From assembly GCF_963678635.1 (NCBI RefSeq), contig NC_087062.1:53082473-53146472 (forward strand): DNA of 64,000 bases, in the 5' to 3' direction. Numbering within the stretch: the stretch's first letter is position 1; each line of letters starts with the position of its first letter. This DNA is from Symsagittifera roscoffensis. Lineage: Eukaryota > Xenacoelomorpha > Acoela > Convolutidae. This document shows, piece by piece, positions 11,075-22,600 of the stretch. The translations under genes were made by a program, and so were the position numbers. Under the pieces are notes generated by a model that worked only from the letters and a program-made list of their open reading frames with translations, had not been told where the DNA came from and did not search any database.

Positions 11075-12796
11075 TTAAATACTCCAAATAAATATAACAT
11101 CTCTAGGTGATTTCCCAATAGATCTATTGATGCGAAAGTTCCTTGAAGACACAAATTTCGGCATTTTGTGAATGAATTTTTCACCATTATCTTCTATGTA
11201 GCGGTAACTAATGTGTTTTAATGATTGTCTGGCTCTTTCTGCAAATGCAGCTTTTGCTTCACTCATTGTCGAGTAAACTTCAATGTTTTTTTCCTTGCAA
11301 AATTTTTTAAAAGTTCCGCCATGTTCTGTTCTTTTATCAACCCAAAGCTTTTCAGGATTATTTTTTCGAGAAATCATTTTTTTGAAAGCCTGTAAAGTGT
11401 CTTTGGCATACTTATTTTTCATTGTTTGAACTCTGACAAATCGCAAAAAAACATCAACAGCAACCAATAATTTTTTGATTCCATTGTTTTGACTCGCTAG
11501 TATGTCCACAAATGCCAAGTCCATACACCAGATTTAATTGATATATTTTGAAAACGCTTGAAGCCTTCGGAAACGTCTGATTGGTGGACCAAATTTTCTA
11601 TACGATGTCTTGCTTTGTAAAAATCGTTTTACCTTCTTTTTTGACAACCCGCTTGCTTTACTCAAGTTTCGCACAGCACCGTACGCAGCTCTAACCCTAG
11701 AAAACAATCTGTTCAGACTTACCTTTTCAGATTTTGAGAGGGGTCCAAGTTCCTCTGTCTTTCGCTTTGGCATTCTTGTTGGTAACAAGTTTAGGTGGTT
11801 TTGAGTTGCTTCCAAAATGGTAAAGTAAATAGCTTTTGTGTCTCGATTATCTAATATGATATTTTCTAACTGACTTAGTATAATTCTAGGAGAATTCAAA
11901 ATTAAATCAGTAAGGTGCTTATTGTTGCTCGTTTTCAACTTTGCTGATATCTTTGATGATGTATATAAATGAATTCTTTGTAGATATTGCCAAAATTTTA
12001 AAAATTTCATCTGGAAATTGTGGTTTGTATCCTTTTCGGAACGGAATATCCTTCCTTGTAACTCATTTTTTTGAAAGCCTGTAAAGTGTCTTTGGCATAC
12101 TTATTTTTCATTGTTTGAACTCTGACAAATCGCGAAAAAACATCAACAGCAACCAATAAATTTTTGACTCCATTGTTTTGACTCGCTAGTATGTCCACAA
12201 ATGCCAATTCCATACACCAGATTTAATTGATATAGTTTGAAAACGCTTGAAGCCTTCGGAAACGTCTGATTGGTGGACCAAATTTTCTATACGATGTCTT
12301 GGTTTGTAAAAATTGTTCTACCTTCTTTTTTGACAACCCACTTGCTTTACACAAGTTTCGCACAGAACCGTACGCAGCTTTAACCCTAGAAAACAATCTG
12401 TTCAGACTTACTTTTTCAGATTTTGAAAGGGATCCAAGTTTCTCTGTCTTTCGCTTTGGCATTTTTGTTGATAACAAGTTTAGGTGGATTTTGAGTTGCT
12501 TCCAAAATGGTAAAGTAAATAGCTTTTGTGTCTCGATTATCTAATATGATATTTTCTAACTGACTTAGTATAATTCTAGGAGAATTCAAAATTAAATCAT
12601 TAAGGTGCTTATTGTTGCTCGTTTTCAACTTTGCATTTACAGCACTGTAAAATGAATTAAAATTTTTTGGAACAATCTCCTCTTTTTCTTGCTTTTCTTC
12701 CATTTTGGTTTTTTTTGGAAGTGTACTTTGTGATTGATAAATCGAGTAAGGAAATAGAACAAACTGATACATACTATGCCAATCGCTTAATGACAA
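11075..12796 (-). pseudogene. Polinton integrase gene with an internal duplication (middle copy)
   Basis: This is the most complete integrase in the window. The 5' end (about 12796) has the lysine-rich leader, then the N-terminal region and a first partial core. A second N-terminal region and then the whole core follow, running to about 11100. Core landmarks are DLAFVDI, LLVAVDV, LWVDKRTEHGGTFKKF and STMSEAKAAFAERARQSL, the D, D and E blocks of retroviral-type integrases, and SIGKSPRDV near the end. The internal duplication has the same 689-690 base spacing as the left array but more divergence. It is a broken fossil. Confidence 0.85.
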
Positions 12797-12821
12797 AAAG
12801 AGTGATAACAGATATCAATTG

Positions 12822-13690
12822 TTAGCCTTTTGGCGAGCTCAAAATAGTTCTCCTTTTATGCAGTGACGTTCTTCTTCGTGTGAGTTTTGGTTTTTTTTTC
12901 GTTATTTTAATACGTCTTTTTTTCGAAGATCCTTTAGCTTGCCTCGTAGTAAGTTTACTAGACATTCGCTGAGGAATTGAATGAAATTTTTTGGACAATG
13001 GAAGATGAATTGTTTTTGAAGTTTTTGGGAAAATGTTTGAAATATTGGGAGTATAGAGACGTATTGTATGCTCATCGTCCAAAAACTTTGTCTCTATTCC
13101 AGCTGGTAAGTAAAATTTTGATGGAACTGAACCACTGTTTGTGCAATATCTTAGCGAATCAACTGTTTTTGGTATTAAATCAATGAGTAAACATGCATAA
13201 GGAGTAGATGTTGCATCTTGATGCCACTCTTTCAATTGTGATCCTAGACCTAGTAGTTGACTTAATGTATTGATTTGTAAAAGAACCCTCGGCGACTTGA
13301 ACGAGACTATGTGTGTATTGTTTAACTCTACATCTCTTCCTAATTTGCTTTGATGAAATAAATTGTGTTTGACGTATATTGTATTCAGTCCCCTGTGGCT
13401 CCCAGCAGTGGCAGTTTTTACAAATTTCCTCACAAGAAATTTCCTCACAAGAATCATCAATTATAAGCAAATACTTAGTTCCGTTATTGGGAAGGTTTGC
13501 AATCTAGTCAAAATCTACTCCTTGAATAAATTTAAGGCTTTTTCTTTGCATTTGACTATAGAGAGGTTGATAATGTCGATAAAAATGAAAAATTTTGTCG
13601 AATGCTGGTTAAAAAGTATCAATTTTGAACCAATCAAAAATAAGATGAGATTTTCCAGATCCACTTGGTCCAGTTAGGGAAATAAAAATT
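12822..13690 (-). pseudogene. Polinton packaging ATPase, copy B
   Basis: This is the duplicate of the ATPase at 5262-6120 with the same Walker A region near its 5' end (about 13650-13685) and the same C-terminal basic tail. The tail is read a little further here (SKKRRIKITKKKPKL), which is the usual Lys/Arg-rich end of the family. It is a fossil with a few breaks. Confidence 0.85.
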
Positions 13691-13715
13691 CGTTCATTGT
13701 TAGATATTATTTTAT

Positions 13716-13973
13716 TCATAGCATTGGAGAAGGTAGAATATAACCGACTGTACTTGATAAGATAGCTACCCAAACAGTTGTTTCATCACATGTTGTGGAT
13801 AACATAATTCGAACGATTGCACATACAAAAACTATTAAAAAAAACTGGCACAAAAAAACTAAAAGAGATCCATTACATGTACGTCCAAACAATTCCCATG
13901 ATTTTCGTTCATGATTCTCCTCATCAAAAACAAAATTTCCTAAATTTAAGTGCTTGTCACATTCATCTCCCAT
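13716..13973 (-). CDS. Small two-helix membrane protein of the Polinton, copy B
   Basis: This 85-codon duplicate of 6141-6398 has no amino-acid difference that I can see. It has the same position immediately before the ATPase. Confidence 0.7.
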   Translation of the reverse strand: MGDECDKHLNLGNFVFDEENHERKSWELFGRTCNGSLLVFLCQFFLIVFVCAIVRIMLSTTCDETTVWVAILSSTVGYILPSPML

Positions 13974-14053
13974 CTCACTTTTGGAATGAAAAAATTGATA
14001 ATGATTAAAATTTAAATTTCAAAAACACGATAATACAAAATTATTTAGATTAT

Positions 14054-14454
14054 TTACAATTTATTAAAAAAACATCGAGTCCATGTTCCGTATGCAAAAG
14101 CTTTTCTTTCTGCACAGTGAAGAGTATTTGCATGATGAAATGAGTAGTTGCTACACCTCCAATCATATTCTTCATCTTTGAAACAAAATGTGAACTTTTG
14201 GGCATGCGTAGTCATCCAAGTTTGTAACCTTTTTTTCCAAAATTTCTGACAGAATTTTACAATTTTCATAACCTTTTGCAAAAAACTCCGTTTCTGGAGC
14301 TTTCATTTTTTTCAATATTTTTCAAGCTCAGTTTATTTTTCATGGCCACTGTTCCAATAGATTCCATGAAGATGCTTCGTACACCAAGCTGACTGAGATG
14401 TAGTCTGCTTGAACTTTTTGAGAGGAAGAAAGGAATATCCCACAGTTTGTCCAT
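14054..14454 (-). pseudogene. Conserved Polinton protein of unknown function, copy B
   Basis: This duplicate of 6480-6900 shows the Cys/His-rich second half in a long open frame (KFTFCFKDEEYDWRCSNYSF) and the first half (MDKLWDIPFFLSKSSSRLHL) overlapping it slightly. Family not recognised. Confidence 0.45.
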
Positions 14455-14581
14455 TTTTTATAAACTCCTAACTCTTTCACTATTTTGTTTTCAATACACT
14501 CAAAATCCAAACAACTAGACTCATGATGTTAACTGTTTTCGCTGACGTTTTTGGTTAAAATGACTAACAATCGAATAATGC

Positions 14582-14968
14582 TTATACTGATGAAGCAAAA
14601 ATTTCAATATATAAACAGAAGAACAATCCAGTCACGTGAAGAAGAAAACAAGAACTTGGAAATGTAGGTAAAACATAACAATAACCAGGTCCCTTATAAG
14701 TAGTAGTCTTCACAGGTCCAGCTGCATCATGTAAAATAGCATGAAGTCTGAACAATTATTGAATTTCCAAAAAGTAATCGATACAGGAATTTCCGTATCC
14801 AATTAGTCTTCCAAAAGTAAATTTTTGGTCCATTTCTTTTAAATTTATGTCCGGGTCCAAAACAATACAGGTACAAAGAAACAAATTTTTTCTTTTTGTA
14901 TTTGATGAGAAATCTTGCTTAATAATCTCGAAAACTCTTAGAATTTCATTCAATTTCTGTACGTTCAT
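14582..14968 (-). pseudogene. HAILHDAAG-type conserved protein, copy B
   Basis: This duplicate of 7007-7393 has an intact N-terminal part (MNVQKLNEILRVFEIIKQ through IDYFLEIQ), and the motif-bearing remainder is still recognisable downstream. It is broken once or twice. Confidence 0.45.
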
Positions 14969-15700
14969 TTTCTACAGTGCATTCGTCAATAATGATGCAA
15001 GATTTTTTGAAGGTCTCTTCATAACCTAGTAATGAAGGAAGCATATCGAGTAATTTATCATATTCTTCTCTTTGTAGTTGTAAAGATTGATTATTTTTCC
15101 ATTGGTTTCCATTTCTACGATATTCTACAAGTTCTATTTTGTTGGTATCGGATCTGTATCTTATGTGCATTTTTCTTCTACCTTTATGCAGAATCCACTC
15201 AAAATGAGAAATTTGTGATTCTGTATCCAAATCTTGCAATTTTGGTAAAATTTGAGATTCCAAAACTGTTAAAGAAAATTTTTGGGACTTTTCTTGAAAG
15301 ACGATATGAAAAAGTCCCAATTTATTTTGAAGCTTTGAAATAAGATTTATGGAAAAACCAATGTACTTCTTGATTGTGACACACCCCCTTCTCTTCTTTT
15401 TTGTTGCTATGTCATACACCGCATGACAGTTCGCAATTTCCTGCTCCATGGTTGAGTCTTTGTCAGAATAGGGTTTCAACGAGTCCAAGATTTTCAGCAG
15501 CGTGAATAACAGTATTCAGTATTGCTGATATTCTTTCCCCTTCTTTTTCACCAAGATAGACTGGCTGGGTCTTTTCGATTTGTCCCGATTCATTTTTCTT
15601 TAGCAATTGGTAGCAAGGTTCAAAGTAAATTTTTCCGTTGTAGGGTTTTTGGGTCCAAGAAAATCTCCCAATTCTTTTTTAGCTCTTAGCAAATTCAATA
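14946..15700 (-). pseudogene. PC4-like accessory region, copy B
   Basis: This block corresponds to 7371-8400 of copy A but is shorter. It keeps the PC4-like end (NKIELVEYRRNGNQW, SLQLQREEYDKLLDMLP) and part of gene B (KPYSDKDSTMEQE, KKKRRGC) in one direction. In this copy remains of the two accessory genes lie close together. It is a fossil with a few breaks. Confidence 0.45.
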
Positions 15701-15835
15701 TAGTTGGGAGGGATATCTTTTCGTGAACACATTTTTGACTTGAGACTCAGAGCCAACTGATTAGTAGTAGATATTTCAAAATCATGATATTTGAAAATTT
15801 ATAGAAATTAGGAAATGTAGATGACTCACTGTACA

Positions 15836-15868
15836 TTTCAAATAAGGTATCATTACCTTATATGGAAT
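15836..15868. promoter_or_regulatory. CArG palindrome, copy B
   Basis: This duplicate of the 8526-8559 palindrome keeps CCTTATATGG at 15856-15865. The other arm has one changed base and no longer fits the CArG consensus exactly. Confidence 0.5.
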
Positions 15869-15949
15869 AATGATTAGGTGATGATCCAAATATGGACATT
15901 GCGTAGGTGATGGAACTACTTTATAAGCAATTCAAAGTAGATAAATATC

Positions 15950-16610
15950 ATTTTCAACAAGTAATCGGTGATGGCATCTGCTATGTGTCAAGCATATCCC
16001 ACTTTTCATTCGGACTACAATGCAAAATCTCTTTTTATCTCTGTCCCAGAAAACTTTTAAGAAAATTTTATTGTCACCCAAGACTACTGTGTACCTAACC
16101 ATTCATCATTCTGCCCAGTGAAAAATTGCAAATTTCGTATTAATTTAGTATTAATCGGATCATCGCTCGATCAGATTTTGCAAGGATTAGATAAATATCA
16201 TTTCACTTATCAAATTGTTGACTTTTCAAAAGTATGTTGACTTTTCATACTTAAAATCAAAAGTATATTTTACACAAATACAGATTTTATTCCAATATTA
16301 TTTCATCAAGAGGCGAAGTTTTCAATCAATTGAACCTTGCAGTCGAACACAACTTGAAAGGTAGAATACCGGAAAAGTTAACCAGAGTTGCAAAGAAACG
16401 TCTGCTGCGAAAAAAAATTCAAAAGACTTTATCTCAGTTCTGTTCAGAAGCTTGCGTCCACTCAGACTCTTGGATCAGACTTTTTGGAAAGGATTCGAAA
16501 AGTTCAAAACTCAATGTATGAGACTGAGTTGTTGAAAAATGTTGATTGTTTTATTGATGGTTATGGTACCGTAAATAGTGAGCGTATCAATTTTTCTATT
16601 AATAATTGAA
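15950..16610 (+). pseudogene. Accessory gene 'D', left copy B
   Basis: This is the duplicate of 8640-9345 on the plus strand, with the same motif order as the intact-looking homologue at 37689-38081. It is broken in several places. Confidence 0.45.
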
Positions 16611-16679
16611 TATTTGTTTATGAAAATTTTTTCAAAATTGTTTTTATTTAAAATCAAAAGTTTTTTCAACGAATAAAAT

Positions 16680-17310
16680 TGTAAGTTTCAACACGTGTGC
16701 AAAAATTAACTCAGAGTTTTTTTCGCAAGATGCAAATTTTGGTTTGATTTTTTCAGCACATTTGCAAAAAAAAATTAAATTTTTATACAAGATGCAAAAA
16801 CTGTTTTGGTTTTTTAACAAGTGTGCAAAAATTTTCAAAAAATGTGGTGTTAGTTGCAAGTTTTTTCGTGGTTTTTTTGAAAACAAATGCAAAAATCTAA
16901 CTTCTTTTTTTTATGCATATGTAAAAATTGCAAAAAATTTCATTGTAAAAAACTTGTTAATTTATTGCTTAAACTTTTTCTTAATTGCTGACTTTGAGGG
17001 CTATTCCCTATCTTAATACATTGTTTTTCCAATATTTTTGATCTATATACATGCAAAAAAATTTTTTTATGAGCAAAATTAAAACAAAGATTTTCATTAA
17101 CTTTAACTATTAACAGTGCAAGAAAATCATCTTTCAGTTTTCTTTAGAATGCGAAAATAATTAATGAAATTTTTTTTAATTTTCGAGATTTTCTTTGATT
17201 TTTTTAACAAGTGTGCCAAAAATTATGAAAGTTTTTGCATGGTGCAAAAATTATTGTGAAGTTTTTAACATGCTTGCAAAAATTGGTTTAATTTTTTTGC
17301 CATCTTTCTA
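16680..17310. repeat. Degenerate TGCAAAA tandem repeats, copy B
   Basis: This is the duplicate of the 9370-10020 array. The open frames seen on both strands here follow from the repeat composition and are not credible genes. Confidence 0.7.
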
Positions 17311-17485
17311 ACATAATTCTGTAAAAGTATTTACCAGATGCATATTAGTTTCATTTATAACAAACTTTTACCTTTGAAATTTCTTAATAAACTTTTCTAT
17401 GATCTCTTCGTTCCTATCTCTTTAAAATAGAATTACTAGATGCAAAGAAATTAACTTACAAAACACACGACAAAAACCAATTTAT

Positions 17486-17984
17486 TTACAAATCAAAGAG
17501 CTGTGAAGCAGCTGAGTTCTCAAAATTTTTCAAGTTCTCAATGGAGCGCAAAGCTGGTCTTGCCTCCATCACTGCTGGTTGTCTAGGTGGTCCGCTGACT
17601 TGAGCTCTCGGCTCAGAGAACCCCTCATCCTCTTCGATGGTAATTGGGTTGTCCACAGATCCCTCTTCCCATGGAAAGAGGAAATCGTCGAATGGTTGAG
17701 CCACATATCTAGACTCAGGAGTTTCGGGGTAGTTCATTCCCACATGCTCGTTCACTTCCTCCATCATTTGCATTTATCCAAGTTGGTTCTCTGTAGGGGT
17801 TACTTGCGTTATATTATGTTCGTTGAAATCCCTGCGCATCACTTCCACTATGTGCCAGACTTAGATTGGGATGTCCCTTCGTGCCAGAAAAACTCCACAA
17901 ACTGTTTCTCGCACTTGGATATGTAATAAATAAGCCGAAAATTCTACCGAGAATATAAGGTTGTTATTTTGTACTGAGAAGATC
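17486..17984 (-). pseudogene. Accessory gene 'A', left copy B
   Basis: This is the duplicate of 10176-10674 with the same acidic C-terminal segment (FDDFLFPWEE, EEDEGFSE, ARPALRSIENL). It is broken. Confidence 0.55.
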
Positions 17985-18180
17985 ATTTTGAGCAATAAGT
18001 TGATTTAACGATAGAGAATATAAACAAGGTTAACAGTTGAAAGGGAGTTAGTTGACGGTGGTTAAGTTGAAATTAATGTATTTATGAGCTGAGAGAGGAG
18101 GTTGTTGACGGTAGTTAAGTTAAAAATAAAATGATTTTTAGTTAAGAGAGAGGGATACCTTCAAGTGGAATGTGTTGTTT

Positions 18181-18360
18181 TAACCAATCAGAATGGATTT
18201 TCCTTATTTGGATTGTAGTCGTGTCCAATCACATTTCAGTTTCATTTTATGGAATTCTTATAGAAAGCTCGTGTCAAATCGAAAACAAAATTACATTATA
18301 CACATTGTCGTTTCCAATCACAAAAATGTTAAATTTTGTTCGAGTTGTCGTATCCAATTA
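18181..18360 (-). promoter_or_regulatory. CCAAT-type box array upstream of gene A, copy B
   Basis: This duplicate of 10871-11050 has boxes at 18184, 18225, 18275, 18314 and 18354. Here the outermost box is a proper ACCAATCAGAATGG. Confidence 0.65.
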
Positions 18361-18384
18361 GACAAAATTTTACCTTTTAAGGAA

Positions 18385-18956
18385 TTAAATACTCCAAATA
18401 AATATAACATCTCTAGGTGATTTCCCAATAGATCTATTGATGCGAAAATTCCTTGAAGACACAAATTTCGGCATTTTGTGAATGAATTTTTCACCATGAT
18501 CTTCTATGTAGCGGTAAATAATGTGTTTTAATGATTGTCTGGCTCTTTCTGCAAATGCAGCTTTTGCTTCACTCATTGTCGAGTAAACTTCAATGTTTTT
18601 TTCCTTGCAAAATTTTTTAAAAGTTCCGCCATGTTCTGTTCTTTTATCAACCCAAAGCTTTTCAGGATTATTTTTTCGAGAAATCATTTTTTTGAAAGCC
18701 TGTAAAGTGTCTTTGGCATACTTATTTTTCATTGTTTGAACTCTGACAAATCGCAAAAAAACATCAACAGCAACCAATAATTTTTTGATTCCATTGTTTT
18801 GACTCGCTAGTATGTCCACAAATGCCAAGTCCATACACCAGATTTAATTGATATATTTTGAAAACGCTTGAAGCCTTCGGAAACGTCTGATTGGTGGACC
18901 AAATTTTCTATACGATGTCTTGCTTTGTAAAAATCGTTTTACCTTCTTTTTTGACA
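18385..18956 (-). pseudogene. Polinton integrase, C-terminal core (right copy)
   Basis: The core runs from the N-terminal region junction at 18956 through DLAFVDI, VDKRTEHGGTF and AKAAFAERARQSL to SIGKSPRDV. It mirrors the middle copy until 18956, where the sequence switches abruptly to an unrelated accessory-gene fragment. It is a partial fossil. Confidence 0.8.
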
Positions 18957-19320
18957 GGGAGTTGGGTAGGGAATAAAAAAAGTCTTTGAAATATTATCGT
19001 ACGACTTTTTTATTAACTTCAAGTTTTCTAAAATAAATAAACATTTTTTTTCTAGTCAGGTGTAATTCAGCAGTAAGTTTATAGCTTTGATACGCAATAT
19101 GTGGATCAAATGTAAGCTCTTTGATTGAGTAAGTTTCCCTAAATAGACCTTTACTTAGTCGGAGAACTCTATTTAGGACAAAAATAAACGTCCAAAAAGT
19201 TATCAAAAAAGTAAGAATCTACATCTATTCCATCAATAAGGAAATCACACGGAAAATTTTTTTTTTTCTTGTAGAGTAGTTTGAGGAAGTTCAAAAGTTT
19301 TTTAATTGACATTGTTCAAA
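18957..19320 (-). pseudogene. Accessory gene 'E', left fragment
   Basis: This is the minus-strand homologue of the 193-codon gene at 31505-32086. Shared segments are MSIKK-LNFL-LLYKKK near 19310, then QNRVLRLSKGLFRET-like sequence (here LNRVLRLSKGLFRET), KLTAELHLTRK and a closing KK. It is cut at 18957 by the junction with the integrase copy. It is read away from the polymerase gene, so the promoter block at 19340-19600 is probably bidirectional. Confidence 0.6.
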
Positions 19321-19339
19321 AATGAGTATTTTGGATCCA

Positions 19340-19600
19340 AAGTTATGTCTAGAAACTGCTTAGTTCTGATTGGTTAAAAATTTTATTGGAAAATTCTAGA
19401 ACTTTCGAAGAAATGACGTCATTACCGTAAAAGGAAAATCGCGTGGGTGCTGATGTCACTTCTATTCATAGATTGACAGTATTGTCAAAAAAGAAAAATT
19501 GCGTGGGTGGTGACGTCACTTCTATTTTGAGAATGACGTCATTACCATAAAAGGAAAATTGCGTAGGGGATGACGTCATCGATAGTATAAATACGCTTAT
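19340..19600 (+). promoter_or_regulatory. Composite CCAAT/HSE/CRE/TATA promoter upstream of polymerase B
   Basis: In order: an inverted CCAAT box (ATTGG at 19369-19373), a heat-shock-type array TTCTAGAACTTTC (19394-19406), perfect CRE palindromes TGACGTCA at 19414-19421, 19511-19518, 19534-19541 and 19571-19578, a variant TGATGTCAC at 19451, and a TATA box TATAAATA at 19586-19593. Three 60-base repeats begin GCGTGGG/GCGTAGG at 19441, 19501 and 19561, each carrying a CRE, and the last abuts the TATA box. Related sites recur on the right (34446-34660). Confidence 0.7.
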
Positions 19601-19639
19601 TTTATTGCGTTGAATCATTCATGTTGTTTGCCAATCAGA

Positions 19640-22600
19640 AACAGTTAATTGAATTTTACTTCAATTTTTACATTTCGTTACTTCACTAAAAGAAAAAAGT
19701 CAGTATTTTCATTCAATTGGTACTTTAAATTTTTGGTTTAGGAAATTTTCTAAAGTCCCAATTTTTTTTAGATAATACCGACCCTTAACCAAAACGAGAA
19801 AGTAAAATATGAAGACTGTGGAAATTTGTATATTCGTCAAAACGCAGTTCGACATCGAAAAAGATGTGCTAAAGGAGTTGTTTCTTGTCCTGACTGTAAG
19901 TATTCCACTTACAATCAACAAGAAATGAACTATCATATGGCCAAGAAGCATGCACCTTCAAGTTCGAAGTAGTCAATAGTTTGTTCTTCTGGTGAACAAG
20001 AATTCCCAAATTACTACTCTCCAACAACACCGGAGAAAAGAACATGGAGCAAAACAACGGAAACCCAGTGATACGGTGGCCGACTTGAACAAGATTGTGG
20101 AGGAAGATGGGGAAAAACTAAAGGAGGAACTTAGTGCTTGTCAACTTTTTCTGGTGGATACGGAGATGGAAAATGGGAGACGTAAGGTATTTAACTTCCA
20201 ATTGTCCAAGTTAGATACTAAAATAATCATTGAGAAACTTGAAGAAGTCTTCAACAAGCTCGATTCTGCCGCTAAAATCAACATTGCACTGGGGTTAGTT
20301 CTTCGAAATATTGACACTGGTGAATATCGATATTTCTACGCCAATGTAACAATACTTTGAATGAAAAACCCCATTTGCTCTGTACTAAAGCAGACTTGAT
20401 AACGATCCAAGGAAAAGTAGAAAAATTTGATATTGTGGAGCAATGTACCCAAGAAAGCCAAAACACAAAATGGAGATTCAAGTTGATAACTAACGTTACA
20501 ATTTTTGCTGCTTTGCTGAAAAACATCCCAATGGGATGTCCGGACTCTGTCTTACCCGAACCCTTACTACGACATACGCAAGTGAACTGTCTTTTATCTA
20601 ACATGGACAAGGAACCTTACAAAGATCATTTGTGTCTTTTCCGTGCATTGGCCATGTACAAGAACGGACATAATGATCTCGACTCTCACACTTCTAGATA
20701 CTTTACAGAATTTGTATCAAAGTCTGGTTTTGATCCTAAAAGTTTCGTGGAGTTTCAGTAGAAGACTTACCTGTTGTCGAGGAAATTGTTCAAATGAACA
20801 TCTTTTTATACGATTTCGATATCCAAGAAGGAGAATATGTAGGAGAACTAGCTCGACGAAGTATTGGAAGATTTGACAAAACAGTCAAATTAATGAGATT
20901 TAACAGTCATATTATTCATACAAATGATATAGATAGTTTCTTCAAGTGTTTCCGGTGTCCTAGTTGTGATACTTTCTTCAAAAGATCTGAGTTTCTCAAC
21001 AAACATCTTCTGAGATGCAAGGACCGAGTGAAACATATTTACCCAAAGAACGTCTATGAGCTTCGCGAAACCTTGTTTGAAAAGCTAGAAGGATTCAGTC
21101 TTCCAGTTTCTGAAGACAACAAACTTTTTAATAATCTAGCTATTTTCGACTTTGAGTCGATTTGTGTTCCTACAGAGGAACTAAAAGAGACGCAAACTAC
21201 TACCTGGATTGGAAAACATGTCCCCATTTTGGTCTATATATCATCGAATCTATCTGATTAATGAGCCCATCTTTTTGTACAACAAGGATCCACAGAACTT
21301 GATTATTGATTTTGTAAGCAAACTCGAGCTGTTGGCTGAGAAAAATAAGCTGGAGATGAGAACAAAATTTCAAGATATTGAAGTAGCTGTCAATAAAAGA
21401 ATGAAAAAGATTTTTGATCAGCTGAACGAACGCGGTAAAAATTATTCAAGTAATAAATTTGAGTACAAAGACGAATGCATTGAAGATTCGGAAGAAGCAG
21501 ATATGTCAAGACAATTCTTGCGAATTCAGAAAAATCAACTCATTGATTTGAAACAACATCTGGAGAGATATGTAAAAACTTTACCTGTTTTTGGACTGAA
21601 CAGCGGTAGATATGATTTAAATTTGATCAAGTCCTACCTAATCCACTATTTGATTCGCGATAAAGAACAAGAAACATCCGTCATCAAAAAATCAAATGAC
21701 TTATATCTTTCAAGTTTGGACATGTACAATTTCTCGACATAATGAAGTTTCTGAAAGGGGCAACTACTCTGGACTCCTTTCTCAAAGCCTATAAAACTAG
21801 AGATACGAAAGGATTTTTTCCCTATGATAACCCAGACAAACTTGACTTTCCTGAATTGCCACCGTATGAAGCCTTTTTCAATAAACTTACAAATAACAAT
21901 CCTCTAGACAAAGACTTCATTGATTATGAGAAGCTTGAAAAAAGTGGGCTTGACGAAGAACAGGCACTGAAAAAGGTTCAAATCAAGACTGTTCCTCCAT
22001 CTGGTTTGGATAATTAGAATAGAAAAACTTGGAAAAAAGTTGGAATGACAGTGTTCAAAGTCTTTTTGAAGTAATACAACAATAAGGATGTAGTTCCAAC
22101 CCTGGAAGCAATGCAAAAATTGATTCAGTTTTATCATAACAAGGGGGTAGATATGTTGAAACTTGGATGAACAGTTCCAAATCTAGCAAACATATGTCTA
22201 CACATATCTACAAATTACAAATTTTATCCTTTTTGCGAAAGTGATAAAGATTGTGTGAAAAAATTAGAGAGGACATGAATGGTGGACCTTCCATTGTTTT
22301 CACTCGAAAAGCTGTAGTTAATGAAACATACATCAGAAAATCATCAAATTTTGGGAATTAATCGTTGGAATTGATGCAAGCCAGCTTTACCCTTTCTCAA
22401 TGTGTCAAGATATGCCAACAGGACTGTACACGAGATGGGAGTTTGACACTGATATGCAGAAAATCAAGGCTAGACATAATCGAACTCGCAACTTTGAGAA
22501 TATGGTTATGTCTTTCTATCAAGAATCAAGACCAGGATGTGAAATTGAGAGCTTTTTTACATCTAGAAAACAGAAAAAAATCGACTGTTTTAATGTTGAT

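Larger units (their letters stand above)
4830..18956. repeat. Large direct duplication inside the Polinton (about 4830-11646 and 12404-18956)
   Basis: Two blocks in the same orientation are nearly identical over their whole length, offset by 7575 bases in the first part and 7310 in the second because the right copy is slightly shorter. Each holds, on the minus strand, integrase, an accessory gene with acidic tail, PC4-like genes, an unknown conserved gene, a membrane protein and the ATPase; one accessory gene lies on the plus strand. Only a few percent of positions differ, so the duplication is young compared with the decay of the genes. Integrase sequence lies at both block edges, which suggests unequal recombination between integrase copies. 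Confidence 0.9.
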
